Assembly (NCBI GenBank): GCA_035541735.1
Contig: DATKMS010000390.1
Location: forward strand, 1-64,000
Length of the DNA stretch: 64,000 nt
Direction: 5' to 3'
DNA from: DATKMS01 sp035541735
Lineage (GTDB): Bacteria > Desulfobacterota > Binatia > HRBIN30
In this document: one piece after another, positions 1 to 7,228 of the stretch
How positions within the stretch are numbered: the first letter of the stretch is position 1
Layout: each line of letters opens with the position of its first letter
Translations under genes and position numbers: made by a program
The notes under the pieces: model-generated
Told to the model about the DNA's origin: nothing
Seen by the model: only the letters and a program-made list of their open reading frames with translations
Databases searched by the model: none

Positions 1-31
1 TTGCTTCGAACGAAGGGGGAGTCGTGAAGGG

Positions 32-1465
32 ATGAAAGGATTGGCCGTCATGGAACCGACCAAGCGACTGACTGCGGCAAGCCTTCTTCTGGCAATGACG
101 CTCGCGGCGACAGGGTGCGCCGGCCATATGGGCCGCAAGGGGCCGGGCGTATTCGAGGTCAAGGACATCGCCGAGGCGGCCTACATCTACGGCTTCCCGA
201 TGATCGGCAACTACAAGGCGCTGTACGAGTTTACGATCGACAAGACGTCGGGGCAGTACAAAGCGCCTTTCAACCAGATCGCCAACGCAGCGCGCGTCGC
301 CACACCCAAGGATACGGCGGTCGTTACGCCGAACAGCGATACGCCGTACTCGCTACTCGAAATGGATCTGCGCACCGAGCCATTGGTCCTCTGTGTCCCT
401 GAGGTCGAGAAAGGCCGTTACTACTCGGTGCAACTGATCGACATGTACACCTTCAACGTCGGCTACATCGGCAGCCGCACCACCGGCAACGGCGCCGGCT
501 GCTACATGGTTGCGGGGCCGGGCTGGGACGGCACGACGCCCGCGGGCATCGCCAAGGTGTTCCCGTTCGACACCGAGTTCGGCCTGGCGATCTACCGCAC
601 ACAGCTCGTCAACCCGGCCGACATCGACAATGTGAAGAGGGTGCAGGCCGGCTACAAAGTACAAACCCTCTCGCAGTTCCTCGGCCAGCCCGCGCCCATC
701 GCAGCTCCGGAGCCCAAGTGGCCGACCTTCAGCGAGAACGCGTTCAAGACCGACGCGTTCTCCTATCTCAATTTCCTGCTGCTGTTCTGCCCGACCGTGC
801 CGCAAGAGGCCGCGCTGCGGCAACGCTTCGCCGAGATCGACGTCGCTCCGGGGCGGACGTTCAACTTCGAGAAGCTGCCGTTGGAGGACAAGGCGGCTGT
901 CGCCATCGGCATCAAGGACGGGTTCGAAAAGATCAAAGACAAGCGCGCGAGCCTCGGGAAAGAGGTCAACGGGTGGCGTGTCACCATGGGCCCTGGCGAC
1001 CGGGCCGCGTACCGCGGCGACTGGCTGACGCGCGCCGCCGTGGCGCTCGCGGGCATCTACGCCAATGACCCGGTCGAGGCGCTCTATCCGATTGCCTACA
1101 ACGACTCCAAGGGCGACACGCTCGACGCGCGCAAGCACCGCTATACGATCACCTTCCCGGCGGGGCAGTATCCGCCGGTGAATGCGTTCTGGTCGGTGAC
1201 CATGTACGACGGCAAGACTCAACTCCTCGTCGACAATCCGATCAACCGTTACCTCATCAACTCACCAATGCTGCCGCAGCTGAAGAGGAACCGTGATGGC
1301 TCACTAACGGTCTACGTGCAGAAGGATTCACCCGGCAAGGGTCGGGAGTCGAACTGGTTGCCGGCGCCCAACGACGAGTTCTACCTGGTGATGCGACTCT
1401 ACTGGCCGAAGCACACGGCGCTCGATGGCGAGTGGAAGCCGCCCCCGATCGTGCGCGTCGATTGA
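32..1465 (+). CDS. DUF1254/DUF1214 lipoprotein
   Basis: A 477-residue exported protein. The N-terminus has basic residues, a hydrophobic stretch and a lipobox ending LAATGC with the lipidated Cys near residue 29, so it is probably a membrane-anchored lipoprotein. The early part (from about residue 45, AYIYGFPMI) looks like DUF1254 and the C-terminal third (RYTITFPAGQYPP around residue 370, then FWSVTMYD) looks like DUF1214; this pair is a known two-domain family of unknown biochemical function, often seen in environmental proteobacteria. The start has a purine-rich GAAGGG immediately upstream; an in-frame ATG at 50 is an alternative and would keep the lipobox. Family assignment is strong, function is not known. 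Confidence 0.88.
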   Translation: MKGLAVMEPTKRLTAASLLLAMTLAATGCAGHMGRKGPGVFEVKDIAEAAYIYGFPMIGNYKALYEFTIDKTSGQYKAPFNQIANAARVATPKDTAVVTPNSDTPYSLLEMDLRTEPLVLCVPEVEKGRYYSVQLIDMYTFNVGYIGSRTTGNGAGCYMVAGPGWDGTTPAGIAKVFPFDTEFGLAIYRTQLVNPADIDNVKRVQAGYKVQTLSQFLGQPAPIAAPEPKWPTFSENAFKTDAFSYLNFLLLFCPTVPQEAALRQRFAEIDVAPGRTFNFEKLPLEDKAAVAIGIKDGFEKIKDKRASLGKEVNGWRVTMGPGDRAAYRGDWLTRAAVALAGIYANDPVEALYPIAYNDSKGDTLDARKHRYTITFPAGQYPPVNAFWSVTMYDGKTQLLVDNPINRYLINSPMLPQLKRNRDGSLTVYVQKDSPGKGRESNWLPAPNDEFYLVMRLYWPKHTALDGEWKPPPIVRVD

Positions 1466-1545
1466 GACAATAGCCGCTCACTTTTAACTGCGGCGGTACA
1501 CCACCGCCCCCCAAAATGCTCCCGCACGGAGACGGAGGAGAAACG

Positions 1546-2157
1546 ATGAGGACAAGAATGATCGAAGCAGCATGGGCAGGCGCGCTGTGCATCACCCTCG
1601 GCATGGTGGGCTGCAGCGCGATGCACAAGGAAGAAGCGCCACCCCCGGCGCCGGCGGCGCTCCCGAGCGGAACCGTCGGTACGAACCTCGTGTCGGCGAC
1701 GGCCACCGTGAAGGCAATCGATCTGAAGACGCGCATGGTGACGTTGAAGCGCGCCGACGGGTCGCTGATCAAATTCCGCGCCGGCGACGACGTGCGCAAC
1801 CTGCCACAGGTCAAGGTGGGCGACGAGGTGACCGTGACCTATTACGAGTCGCTCGCCTTTGAGGTGAAGAAGCCCGGCGATGCGGCACCGGGCGCAAGCG
1901 TCGCCGAGACGGCTGAGCGCGCCAAGGCTGGCGAGAAGCCGGGTGCCACTGGCGCGCGCGTTACGACAGTGACCACTACCATCGCAGGCATCGACAAATC
2001 CGCAGGCACGGTGACGTTGAAGACCCCTGACGGAGAACTGACGACCATCAAGGCCCGCAACCCGGACAATCTCAACCGCGTCTCCGTCGGCGATCTCGTC
2101 CAGATCACCTACACCGAGGCCCTGGGAATTTCGGTCGAGACACCCACGAAGAAGTAG
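1546..2157 (+). CDS. Lipoprotein with two internal OB-like repeats, function unknown
   Basis: A 203-residue predicted lipoprotein. The start is ATG 1546, preceded by GGAGGAG at 1534-1540; an earlier in-frame ATG at 1516 lacks such a site. The leader ends LGMVGC with Cys at about residue 23. The mature part holds two copies of a module of about 60 residues: copy 1 has VKAIDLKTRMVTLKRADG then VKVGDEVTVTYYESLAFEV, copy 2 has IAGIDKSAGTVTLKTPDG then VSVGDLVQITYTEALGISV. The pattern (beta strand, 'DG', 'VGD.V..TYTEAL') resembles small beta-barrel modules in periplasmic hypothetical proteins. No catalytic residues are evident. I do not recognise a specific family. Confidence 0.85.
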   Translation: MRTRMIEAAWAGALCITLGMVGCSAMHKEEAPPPAPAALPSGTVGTNLVSATATVKAIDLKTRMVTLKRADGSLIKFRAGDDVRNLPQVKVGDEVTVTYYESLAFEVKKPGDAAPGASVAETAERAKAGEKPGATGARVTTVTTTIAGIDKSAGTVTLKTPDGELTTIKARNPDNLNRVSVGDLVQITYTEALGISVETPTKK

Positions 2158-2268
2158 CGGGAGGGGGGATGATTGGCGTTGGTGCCAGCCATCCCCTTTA
2201 CCCGCGGCAGGGTTCTGGCTTTCGATCTCGAGGTGAAGTCACAGCACTGGCGACGAAGGGAGGCACCC

Positions 2269-2406
2269 ATGAAGCAATTGGCGGTCGTCTTTACACTGAC
2301 CACCGCCCTTGCCGGGTCCATCGTTCCGATACGTGCGCGCGCTGACGAGGCACGCGGGGTAGTGGCCAACATCGCTGAGTACGTCATCTCGTTCCAGGAG
2401 AAGTAA
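2269..2406 (+). CDS. Small exported peptide (45 aa), unknown
   Basis: The ATG at 2269 follows a strong GAAGGGAGG site seven bases upstream and opens a 45-residue protein, MKQLAVVFTLTTALAGSIVP and onwards. The first 25 residues form a good signal peptide (Lys, hydrophobic core, likely cleavage after ARA at about residue 25), leaving only about 20 mature residues (DEARGVVANIAEYVISFQEK). The reading frame extends upstream to 2173 but without a plausible start. It has no recognisable homology. Support is the ribosome-binding site and signal peptide only, so it may be a genuine small secreted peptide or a truncated gene. Confidence 0.45.
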   Translation: MKQLAVVFTLTTALAGSIVPIRARADEARGVVANIAEYVISFQEK

Positions 2407-2776
2407 GAAGCCTCCGAGCGCCTGCCCGGCCAACTGCCTGGCATCACGCCCCTGGCGATGAACCTCGCGCAGGGAGAACCTCCGAGTTGGACGAAGACCG
2501 CTTGGCTCTCGTCTGACCAAAAATAGACTCAGCGTTACATTTGCAACGCACTTCCGACACTCGTTGACCGGTTGGCCTTTCCCTGCTCTGTCGGCACCTC
2601 CCGTAGCATTTTCTGCTGGACGACTTCTTGCCAATCTGCGGACAAACTGAGAAAATTTCGCGCATTTTTTACTTGCCAAGTTCGGCACTCATGGTATCTG
2701 AGAACGGGTGGGAGTTGACATCTTGAGCTTGCCGATGAGCCCAGGGGTGGCGGAGTTTCTTGTTGTGCCCGTTCCA
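2407..2776. other. Gap before the exopolysaccharide locus
   Basis: No convincing gene is seen here. The stretch around 2646-2672 is locally AT-rich (a run of six T at 2665-2670) in an otherwise GC-rich window, which would suit a promoter for the downstream polysaccharide locus, but no clear -10/-35 pair or GG-N10-GC element could be fixed. It ends at the start chosen for the export lipoprotein. Confidence 0.3.
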
Positions 2777-4075
2777 ATGACGCTGAGCGTTACCCAATTG
2801 CCGCGGGGAAAGCGTGGTTCCGGAGGCTGGGTGGCGCTGATCAGCATGCTGTTGCTGGCGGCGTGCGGAGCGACTCGCCCGCCGAAGTCCGAACCAGTGA
2901 CGGACACCATCACCAGCCTGATGAGTGCTCGCGACCGAGCGCGGCTCGACGCGATCGCGCTGGAACGCGCCCGGCAGCCATCCGAGGCAGACTATCGCAT
3001 TGGCCCCGACGACTTACTCAATATTCGGATTCGCGATTTCGTCAGTGGGACGGCGCCACCGCTCGGCAAGTTCGCACTGGGCACAGCCGTGCCCGACGTA
3101 GAGCCAGCGCCTGCGTCCCTGGAGGGACAGCGGGTGAGCGCGCGCGGTGAGATCACGATCCCACAACTCGGCGTGCTGCAGGTGCAGGATCTGACGCCGC
3201 ACGGTCTCCAAGAGGAGATCGGACGCCGGCTTGTAGCCGCCGGTATCCTGCGGGCGCCGGAGGTGAGCGTCACGATCGTGGAGTACCGCAGCGGGGTGGT
3301 CGCGGTCGTTGGTAGTGTGCAGCGGCCGGGCGTCTATCCGCTCACGCGACCGGGAGCAACCATTGCGGACCTGATCTGGGCTGCCGGCGGCCCCAATAAG
3401 GATGCGGGCCGGTTGGTGCGCTTCTCGCCGGTAAGACCCGGGCAGCAGACTGCGGGTTACGCACGCAACGCGGCGGACCTCGACGGCGCGCTGTCCGGCG
3501 GGCGCCAAGTCGCGAGCTATGCGGCAGGGGACGCCGAATCCGCGGTGTTGTCTGATGCGGGTCATGCCCGTGTGGCCGATTCGACGGCTACGAACGGCCG
3601 GGCGGCGCAACCGGTTGGCGAGGGGGCCTCGATCGCTGCGATTGTCATCGATCTTGACGCATTGACGATGACAGTGCCCAACGGTGCTTTGAACCTGAAC
3701 CCGCAAGTGCGGCCCGGTGACGTCATCAGCATCGCCCCCGCGGGCACCGTGTCGGTTGGTGGCTGGGTCTACCGCCCGGGATCGTACCCCATCACCCGGA
3801 CTCTCACGTTGACCGGCGCCGTGACCGCCGCGGGCGGCGCCATCTTCGCAGCCGACGCCCACAGCGCCACTGTCCGCCGGGTGTTGGGGCCCGGGGAGGA
3901 ACGGATCTTCGAGGTGGACCTGGACGCGGTGGAGCAGGGCCGACAACCCGACCTGCCGATCATCGACGGCGACGTCGTCAACCTTCCGGTCGATGGGTGG
4001 ATGGTGGTGCCCTGGGGCTTTTGGACGCTGGTCAACTCACTGCTGCGGTTTGGCGCAACGTTCCCGGTGACGTGA
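2777..4075 (+). CDS. Polysaccharide export outer-membrane lipoprotein (Wza/SLBB family)
   Basis: Likely forms the outer-membrane exit channel for the polysaccharide. After the lipobox (LLLAAC) come a Poly_export domain opening with YRIGPDDLLNIRI, then an SLBB-type domain (VAVVGSVQRPGVYPLTRPG) and a second SLBB-like repeat (VSVGGWVYRPGSYPITRT). The frame extends to a GTG at 2708, but starting at ATG 2777 places the lipidated Cys at residue 30 behind a normal basic-then-hydrophobic leader, so that start is preferred; neither start has a strong ribosome-binding site. It is followed 11 bases later by the Wzc-like gene, the usual partner of Wza in capsule and exopolysaccharide loci. Confidence 0.92.
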   Translation: MTLSVTQLPRGKRGSGGWVALISMLLLAACGATRPPKSEPVTDTITSLMSARDRARLDAIALERARQPSEADYRIGPDDLLNIRIRDFVSGTAPPLGKFALGTAVPDVEPAPASLEGQRVSARGEITIPQLGVLQVQDLTPHGLQEEIGRRLVAAGILRAPEVSVTIVEYRSGVVAVVGSVQRPGVYPLTRPGATIADLIWAAGGPNKDAGRLVRFSPVRPGQQTAGYARNAADLDGALSGGRQVASYAAGDAESAVLSDAGHARVADSTATNGRAAQPVGEGASIAAIVIDLDALTMTVPNGALNLNPQVRPGDVISIAPAGTVSVGGWVYRPGSYPITRTLTLTGAVTAAGGAIFAADAHSATVRRVLGPGEERIFEVDLDAVEQGRQPDLPIIDGDVVNLPVDGWMVVPWGFWTLVNSLLRFGATFPVT

Positions 4076-4086
4076 GGAGGTGGAGG

Positions 4087-6465
4087 ATGAGCGGCCACGA
4101 ACCTGCCTTGCCGAGCGCGGCTACGCCATACCCGGCCGGACACTTGGAGTCCGCCGCCAGCCAATCCGAGTTCATCGAGCCCGAGTTTCAGGAGATTCGT
4201 CCGCGCCAGCTACGCGATTACCTGCGTGTCGTATACAAGCACCGATGGCCGGCAGCCGCCTGCTTCGGTGGGAGCGTCGCTCTCACCATCATCATCACCC
4301 TACTCACCACGCGCCAGTACACGGCCGCAATGCGCATTCAGGTGGCGCGCGACCTGCCGATCAAGCTGCAGCTCAAGGACAACGTCCTGAACCTCGACGA
4401 AACTGACCGCATCTTGAACGGGGCGTCGAGCTTCCAATCCACGCAGGTGCAGGCGCTGAGCAGCCGAGACCTGGCCGAGCGGGTGCTGCGCAGCCTGCAC
4501 CTCTCGAACCCGGCGTTCCCGAAACCCGGGGTGGACGGTACGATGCTAGCGGCGCTGGCGGCAGGCTTGCCCGACGTCCTTCGTCCGCGCGGCTTCGAGG
4601 CGGTCGGCAACGCCGCAGCCACGGACGGCGCTACCAACCCGGTTGCCGTCGATGCCGGCTTGCTCGACCAATACATGGGCTACCTCGACGTCCAAGATGT
4701 GCGCGGCACCGATCTCATCGAGATCCGTTTCACCACCCCGAATCCGGCGTTGTCCGCCCTGCTGGCAGCCGCGCACACCAAGGCATATTTGGACGACAAC
4801 CTGCGAACGCAACTGGCGACGGATTCAGCCGCCATGGAGTTTCTGGAAAGTCAGCTCCAACAAGCACTGGGACGCGTCGAAAAAGCCGAAACGGCACTCA
4901 ACGAGTTTGCCAGCAAACATCCCAACGTCGCCGTAAATCAGGAGCACGAATTGATCGGCAAGCAGATTGCCGAGCTCTCCACTTTGGTGACGGCGGCGGA
5001 GGCGGAGCGTGTCAGCAAGCAGAGCCGCTACGAGTTTCTCGCTAAAGCGAAGAAGGAGCCGCTGGCGTACCTGTTCGACGACAGCGAGCCCATCCGTAAG
5101 CTGCGCCTCGCGTTGATGGATGTCGAAGTACAGCGCGCCGCCCTCAAGACCCGCCTGGGACCGAATCACTCGCAGATGGCCGAGTTGCGGCGGCAGGGCG
5201 CGGAGATCAACAGCCAGCTGCAGACCGAGATCGAGCAGGAAATCGGTGCGGCGCGGGCCAACTACAGCGTGGCAAAGGCGCACGAGGATGAGCTGCGGCA
5301 GCGGCTTGCCCAGCTCGAGCGAACGGCGATCGAACTGCGCGATCTGGGTGGACAGTACGCCCTCTTGAAGGCCGAGCTTGAGGGGGCGCGCGCGCTGCAT
5401 GACTCGTTGGCCAAGCAGAAAACCGAGACTGGGGTGCACTCGGCGCTCAACACCTCGAAGGTGCGGGTGATCGAACGGCCCGAGGTGCCGCAGCGCCCGA
5501 GCAAGCCCCGGAAGACGGTCAACCTCGCCATGGGCCTGCTCGCCGGGATCATGTGCGCTGGCGCAGCCATCGCGCTTCGCGAGGGGCTCGACGCGAGCGT
5601 CAAGAGCAGCGACGAGGTCGAAGGGTTGCTGCAGCTCCCCACCCTGGCGATCATTCCCACGTTCGAGCCGGCGCGATCGACCGGACTACGGGCCTTCGCC
5701 AGCGCGCGCGGGGCGCGAGCCGTTGCCCGCGGCATGAAGCGTATTCACACCTCCGGTCCCGCAGACAAGCGGCTGGTGGTGGTGAACGAACCTCGGTCTG
5801 CGGTTGCTGAAGCGTTCCGCAGCCTGCGCACCGCCGTGCTCTTCTCGGCCGGGGCGAATCCACCCAGGGTGATGCTGGTCACCAGCGCCGCAGACGGCGA
5901 GGGTAAAACCGTGACCGCCCTCAACCTGTCCGCCACCCTCGCGGACGCCGGCTGGCGCGTGCTGTTGCTGGATGCGGACCTTCGTGATCCAAAGGGCCAC
6001 GAGGCACTGCAGGTCGAGAATCGCTGCGGGCTCTCAACGGTGCTCGCCGGCCAAGCCGATCTCGACAGCGCCATTCAAGAGCTCGCCGCGCCGCGGCTGT
6101 CGTTCCTGCCGGCCGGTCCAACTCCCGCGCAACCGGCTGAACTGGTTGGCTCCGGACGAATGCAGGCGATGATGCAGCACCTGCGCAAACGCTACGACTT
6201 CATCGTCGTGGATTCGCCGCCTGTGCTGGCAGTCACAGATGCGGTCGTTCTGGCACGTGTGGTTGACGGGGTGGTGCTGGTGGTGAAGGGGCATGACGCG
6301 CCGCGTGAGCTCATCCGCCGCGCCCGTTGCCAGCTGCAGCAAGCCGGTGCACGGTTCCTGGGCGTCGTGGTCAACAACGTCGATCTCCACTGGGGGGATC
6401 TGGACGTCTACCGCCGCTACAGGGGCTACCGCCGTCAGCCCGCGGAGCAACAGCTTGGCGCCTGA
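4087..6465 (+). CDS. Wzc-type polysaccharide co-polymerase / tyrosine autokinase
   Basis: An inner-membrane chain-length regulator fused to a bacterial tyrosine kinase. ATG 4087 is preceded by GAGGAGGTGGAGG. A Wzz domain begins near residue 40 with a first membrane segment at about 55-75, a long coiled-coil periplasmic region follows, and a second membrane segment lies at about 478-500 just after a Pro-rich PQRPSKPRK. The cytoplasmic kinase has Walker A ADGEGKT at 602-608, Walker A' LLLDADLRD with Asp 629 and 631, Walker B FIVVDSPPV at 705-713, and a C-terminal Tyr cluster (VYRRYRGY) as autophosphorylation site. At 792 residues it is normal for the one-polypeptide proteobacterial form. With the Wza-like protein it should bridge both membranes. 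Confidence 0.95.
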   Translation: MSGHEPALPSAATPYPAGHLESAASQSEFIEPEFQEIRPRQLRDYLRVVYKHRWPAAACFGGSVALTIIITLLTTRQYTAAMRIQVARDLPIKLQLKDNVLNLDETDRILNGASSFQSTQVQALSSRDLAERVLRSLHLSNPAFPKPGVDGTMLAALAAGLPDVLRPRGFEAVGNAAATDGATNPVAVDAGLLDQYMGYLDVQDVRGTDLIEIRFTTPNPALSALLAAAHTKAYLDDNLRTQLATDSAAMEFLESQLQQALGRVEKAETALNEFASKHPNVAVNQEHELIGKQIAELSTLVTAAEAERVSKQSRYEFLAKAKKEPLAYLFDDSEPIRKLRLALMDVEVQRAALKTRLGPNHSQMAELRRQGAEINSQLQTEIEQEIGAARANYSVAKAHEDELRQRLAQLERTAIELRDLGGQYALLKAELEGARALHDSLAKQKTETGVHSALNTSKVRVIERPEVPQRPSKPRKTVNLAMGLLAGIMCAGAAIALREGLDASVKSSDEVEGLLQLPTLAIIPTFEPARSTGLRAFASARGARAVARGMKRIHTSGPADKRLVVVNEPRSAVAEAFRSLRTAVLFSAGANPPRVMLVTSAADGEGKTVTALNLSATLADAGWRVLLLDADLRDPKGHEALQVENRCGLSTVLAGQADLDSAIQELAAPRLSFLPAGPTPAQPAELVGSGRMQAMMQHLRKRYDFIVVDSPPVLAVTDAVVLARVVDGVVLVVKGHDAPRELIRRARCQLQQAGARFLGVVVNNVDLHWGDLDVYRRYRGYRRQPAEQQLGA

Positions 6466-6484
6466 AGCCAGGGGAGACGGGGAG

Positions 6485-7006
6485 ATGGATGGCACGCGGG
6501 GTGGTGATGAGCGCTGGTTTGCGGTCTGGACGCGCCACCAGTACGAGCCACGGGTCGAGGAAGCGCTGCGGCGCAAAAACCTCGATGTGTTTCTGCCGCG
6601 CGTGCGCCAACCGAGCCGCCGGCGCGACCGGCGCCTGGTCCTCGAGCGGCCGCTCTTTCCAGGCTACCTCTTTCCGCGCTTCGCGCCTTCGCGAGAGACC
6701 TACTTGAAGGTGGCCAGTACGGACGGGGTGGTGCGGATTCTGGGAGAAGGGTGGGACGCCCTGTACCCGATACCCGATGAGCAAGTAGAGGCGGTGCGGC
6801 GGCTGGTCACCACCACTGAGAAGGTGCAACCGGTGCCGTGGATCCGCGTCGGTGATCGAGTCCGCATTGTGGCCGGTGCGCTCGCTGGCCTGGAAGGGTT
6901 CGTTCAGGAGTGGCGAACCGGTCGGTCCCGGTTTGTTGTGAGCGTGGATCTGCTGCAACGCAGCGTCGGCCTCGAAGTGCCGAGCGAGTTGCTGGAGCGC
7001 ATTTGA
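6485..7006 (+). CDS. NusG/RfaH-type transcription antiterminator
   Basis: A 173-residue specialised NusG paralogue. The N-terminal NGN domain begins WFAVWTRHQYEPRVEEAL and includes LERPLFPGYLF, the hallmark of NusG/RfaH/UpxY proteins; the C-terminal KOW module reads IRVGDRVRIVAGALAGLEG. Such proteins bind RNA polymerase and let it read through long polysaccharide operons. The start at ATG 6485 has GGGGAG upstream; earlier in-frame codons overlap the kinase gene. Its position as third gene of a locus of about 30 kb fits this role. The genome must have a separate housekeeping NusG; the target site of this one is not evident, though hairpins at 7011-7031 and 7193-7216 lie directly downstream. 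Confidence 0.93.
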   Translation: MDGTRGGDERWFAVWTRHQYEPRVEEALRRKNLDVFLPRVRQPSRRRDRRLVLERPLFPGYLFPRFAPSRETYLKVASTDGVVRILGEGWDALYPIPDEQVEAVRRLVTTTEKVQPVPWIRVGDRVRIVAGALAGLEGFVQEWRTGRSRFVVSVDLLQRSVGLEVPSELLERI

Positions 7007-7010
7007 GACG

Positions 7011-7031
7011 CTCCCGGCGGCGGGCCGGGAG
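7011..7031 (+). other. Hairpin after the antiterminator gene
   Basis: CTCCCGGC at 7011-7018 pairs perfectly with GCCGGGAG at 7024-7031 around a 5-base loop. It begins four bases after the stop codon of the NusG-like gene. No T-run follows (TTACAG), so it is not a classical intrinsic terminator; it could pause RNA polymerase or protect the transcript end. Confidence 0.45.
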
Positions 7032-7138
7032 TTACAGTGAGAGGCGGGGGGTGTGGAAGCCAAGGGGCGAAGCTTTGCCCGGGCTCCGACCCCTCGCTGT
7101 CGTCTGGGCAATTGCGGAGGCGGAGAAAGGTGGTGGTG

Positions 7139-7228
7139 ATGACCAACCCAGCCCGAGACTCCAGGGCACAGGGAGTCAAAGGACGCGAAAGGAATCAGCC
7201 TGCCCCCAGGCTGATTGTTGAAACATGA
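7139..7228 (+). CDS. Candidate 29-aa leader ORF overlapping the next start
   Basis: ATG 7139 follows AAAGGTGGTGGTG, a plausible ribosome-binding site, and encodes a basic 29-residue peptide starting MTNPARDSRAQG and ending RLIVET. Its TGA stop (7226-7228) overlaps the ATG (7225-7227) of the following membrane transferase as ATGA, the classic arrangement for translational coupling. The downstream gene has no ribosome-binding site of its own because a hairpin (7193-7216) occupies that position. The peptide has no recognisable domain. It may simply be a leader whose translation opens the hairpin; coding reality is uncertain. Confidence 0.35.
   Translation: MTNPARDSRAQGVKGRERNQPAPRLIVET
7193..7216 (+). 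promoter_or_regulatory. Hairpin masking the start region of the phosphosugar transferase
   Basis: AATCAGCCT (7193-7201) pairs perfectly with AGGCTGATT (7208-7216) around a C-rich loop. It ends eight bases before the ATG at 7225, exactly where a ribosome-binding site would lie. A short overlapping reading frame (7139-7228) runs through it, so translating ribosomes could unfold it. Followed by GTTG rather than a T-run, so termination is less likely than translational control. Confidence 0.45.

Noticed and set aside
2640..2707. Possible sigma-54 site before the export lipoprotein (TCGGCACTCATGG)
   Set aside because: The GC partner is not at the ten-base spacing; the match is only in the -24 half.
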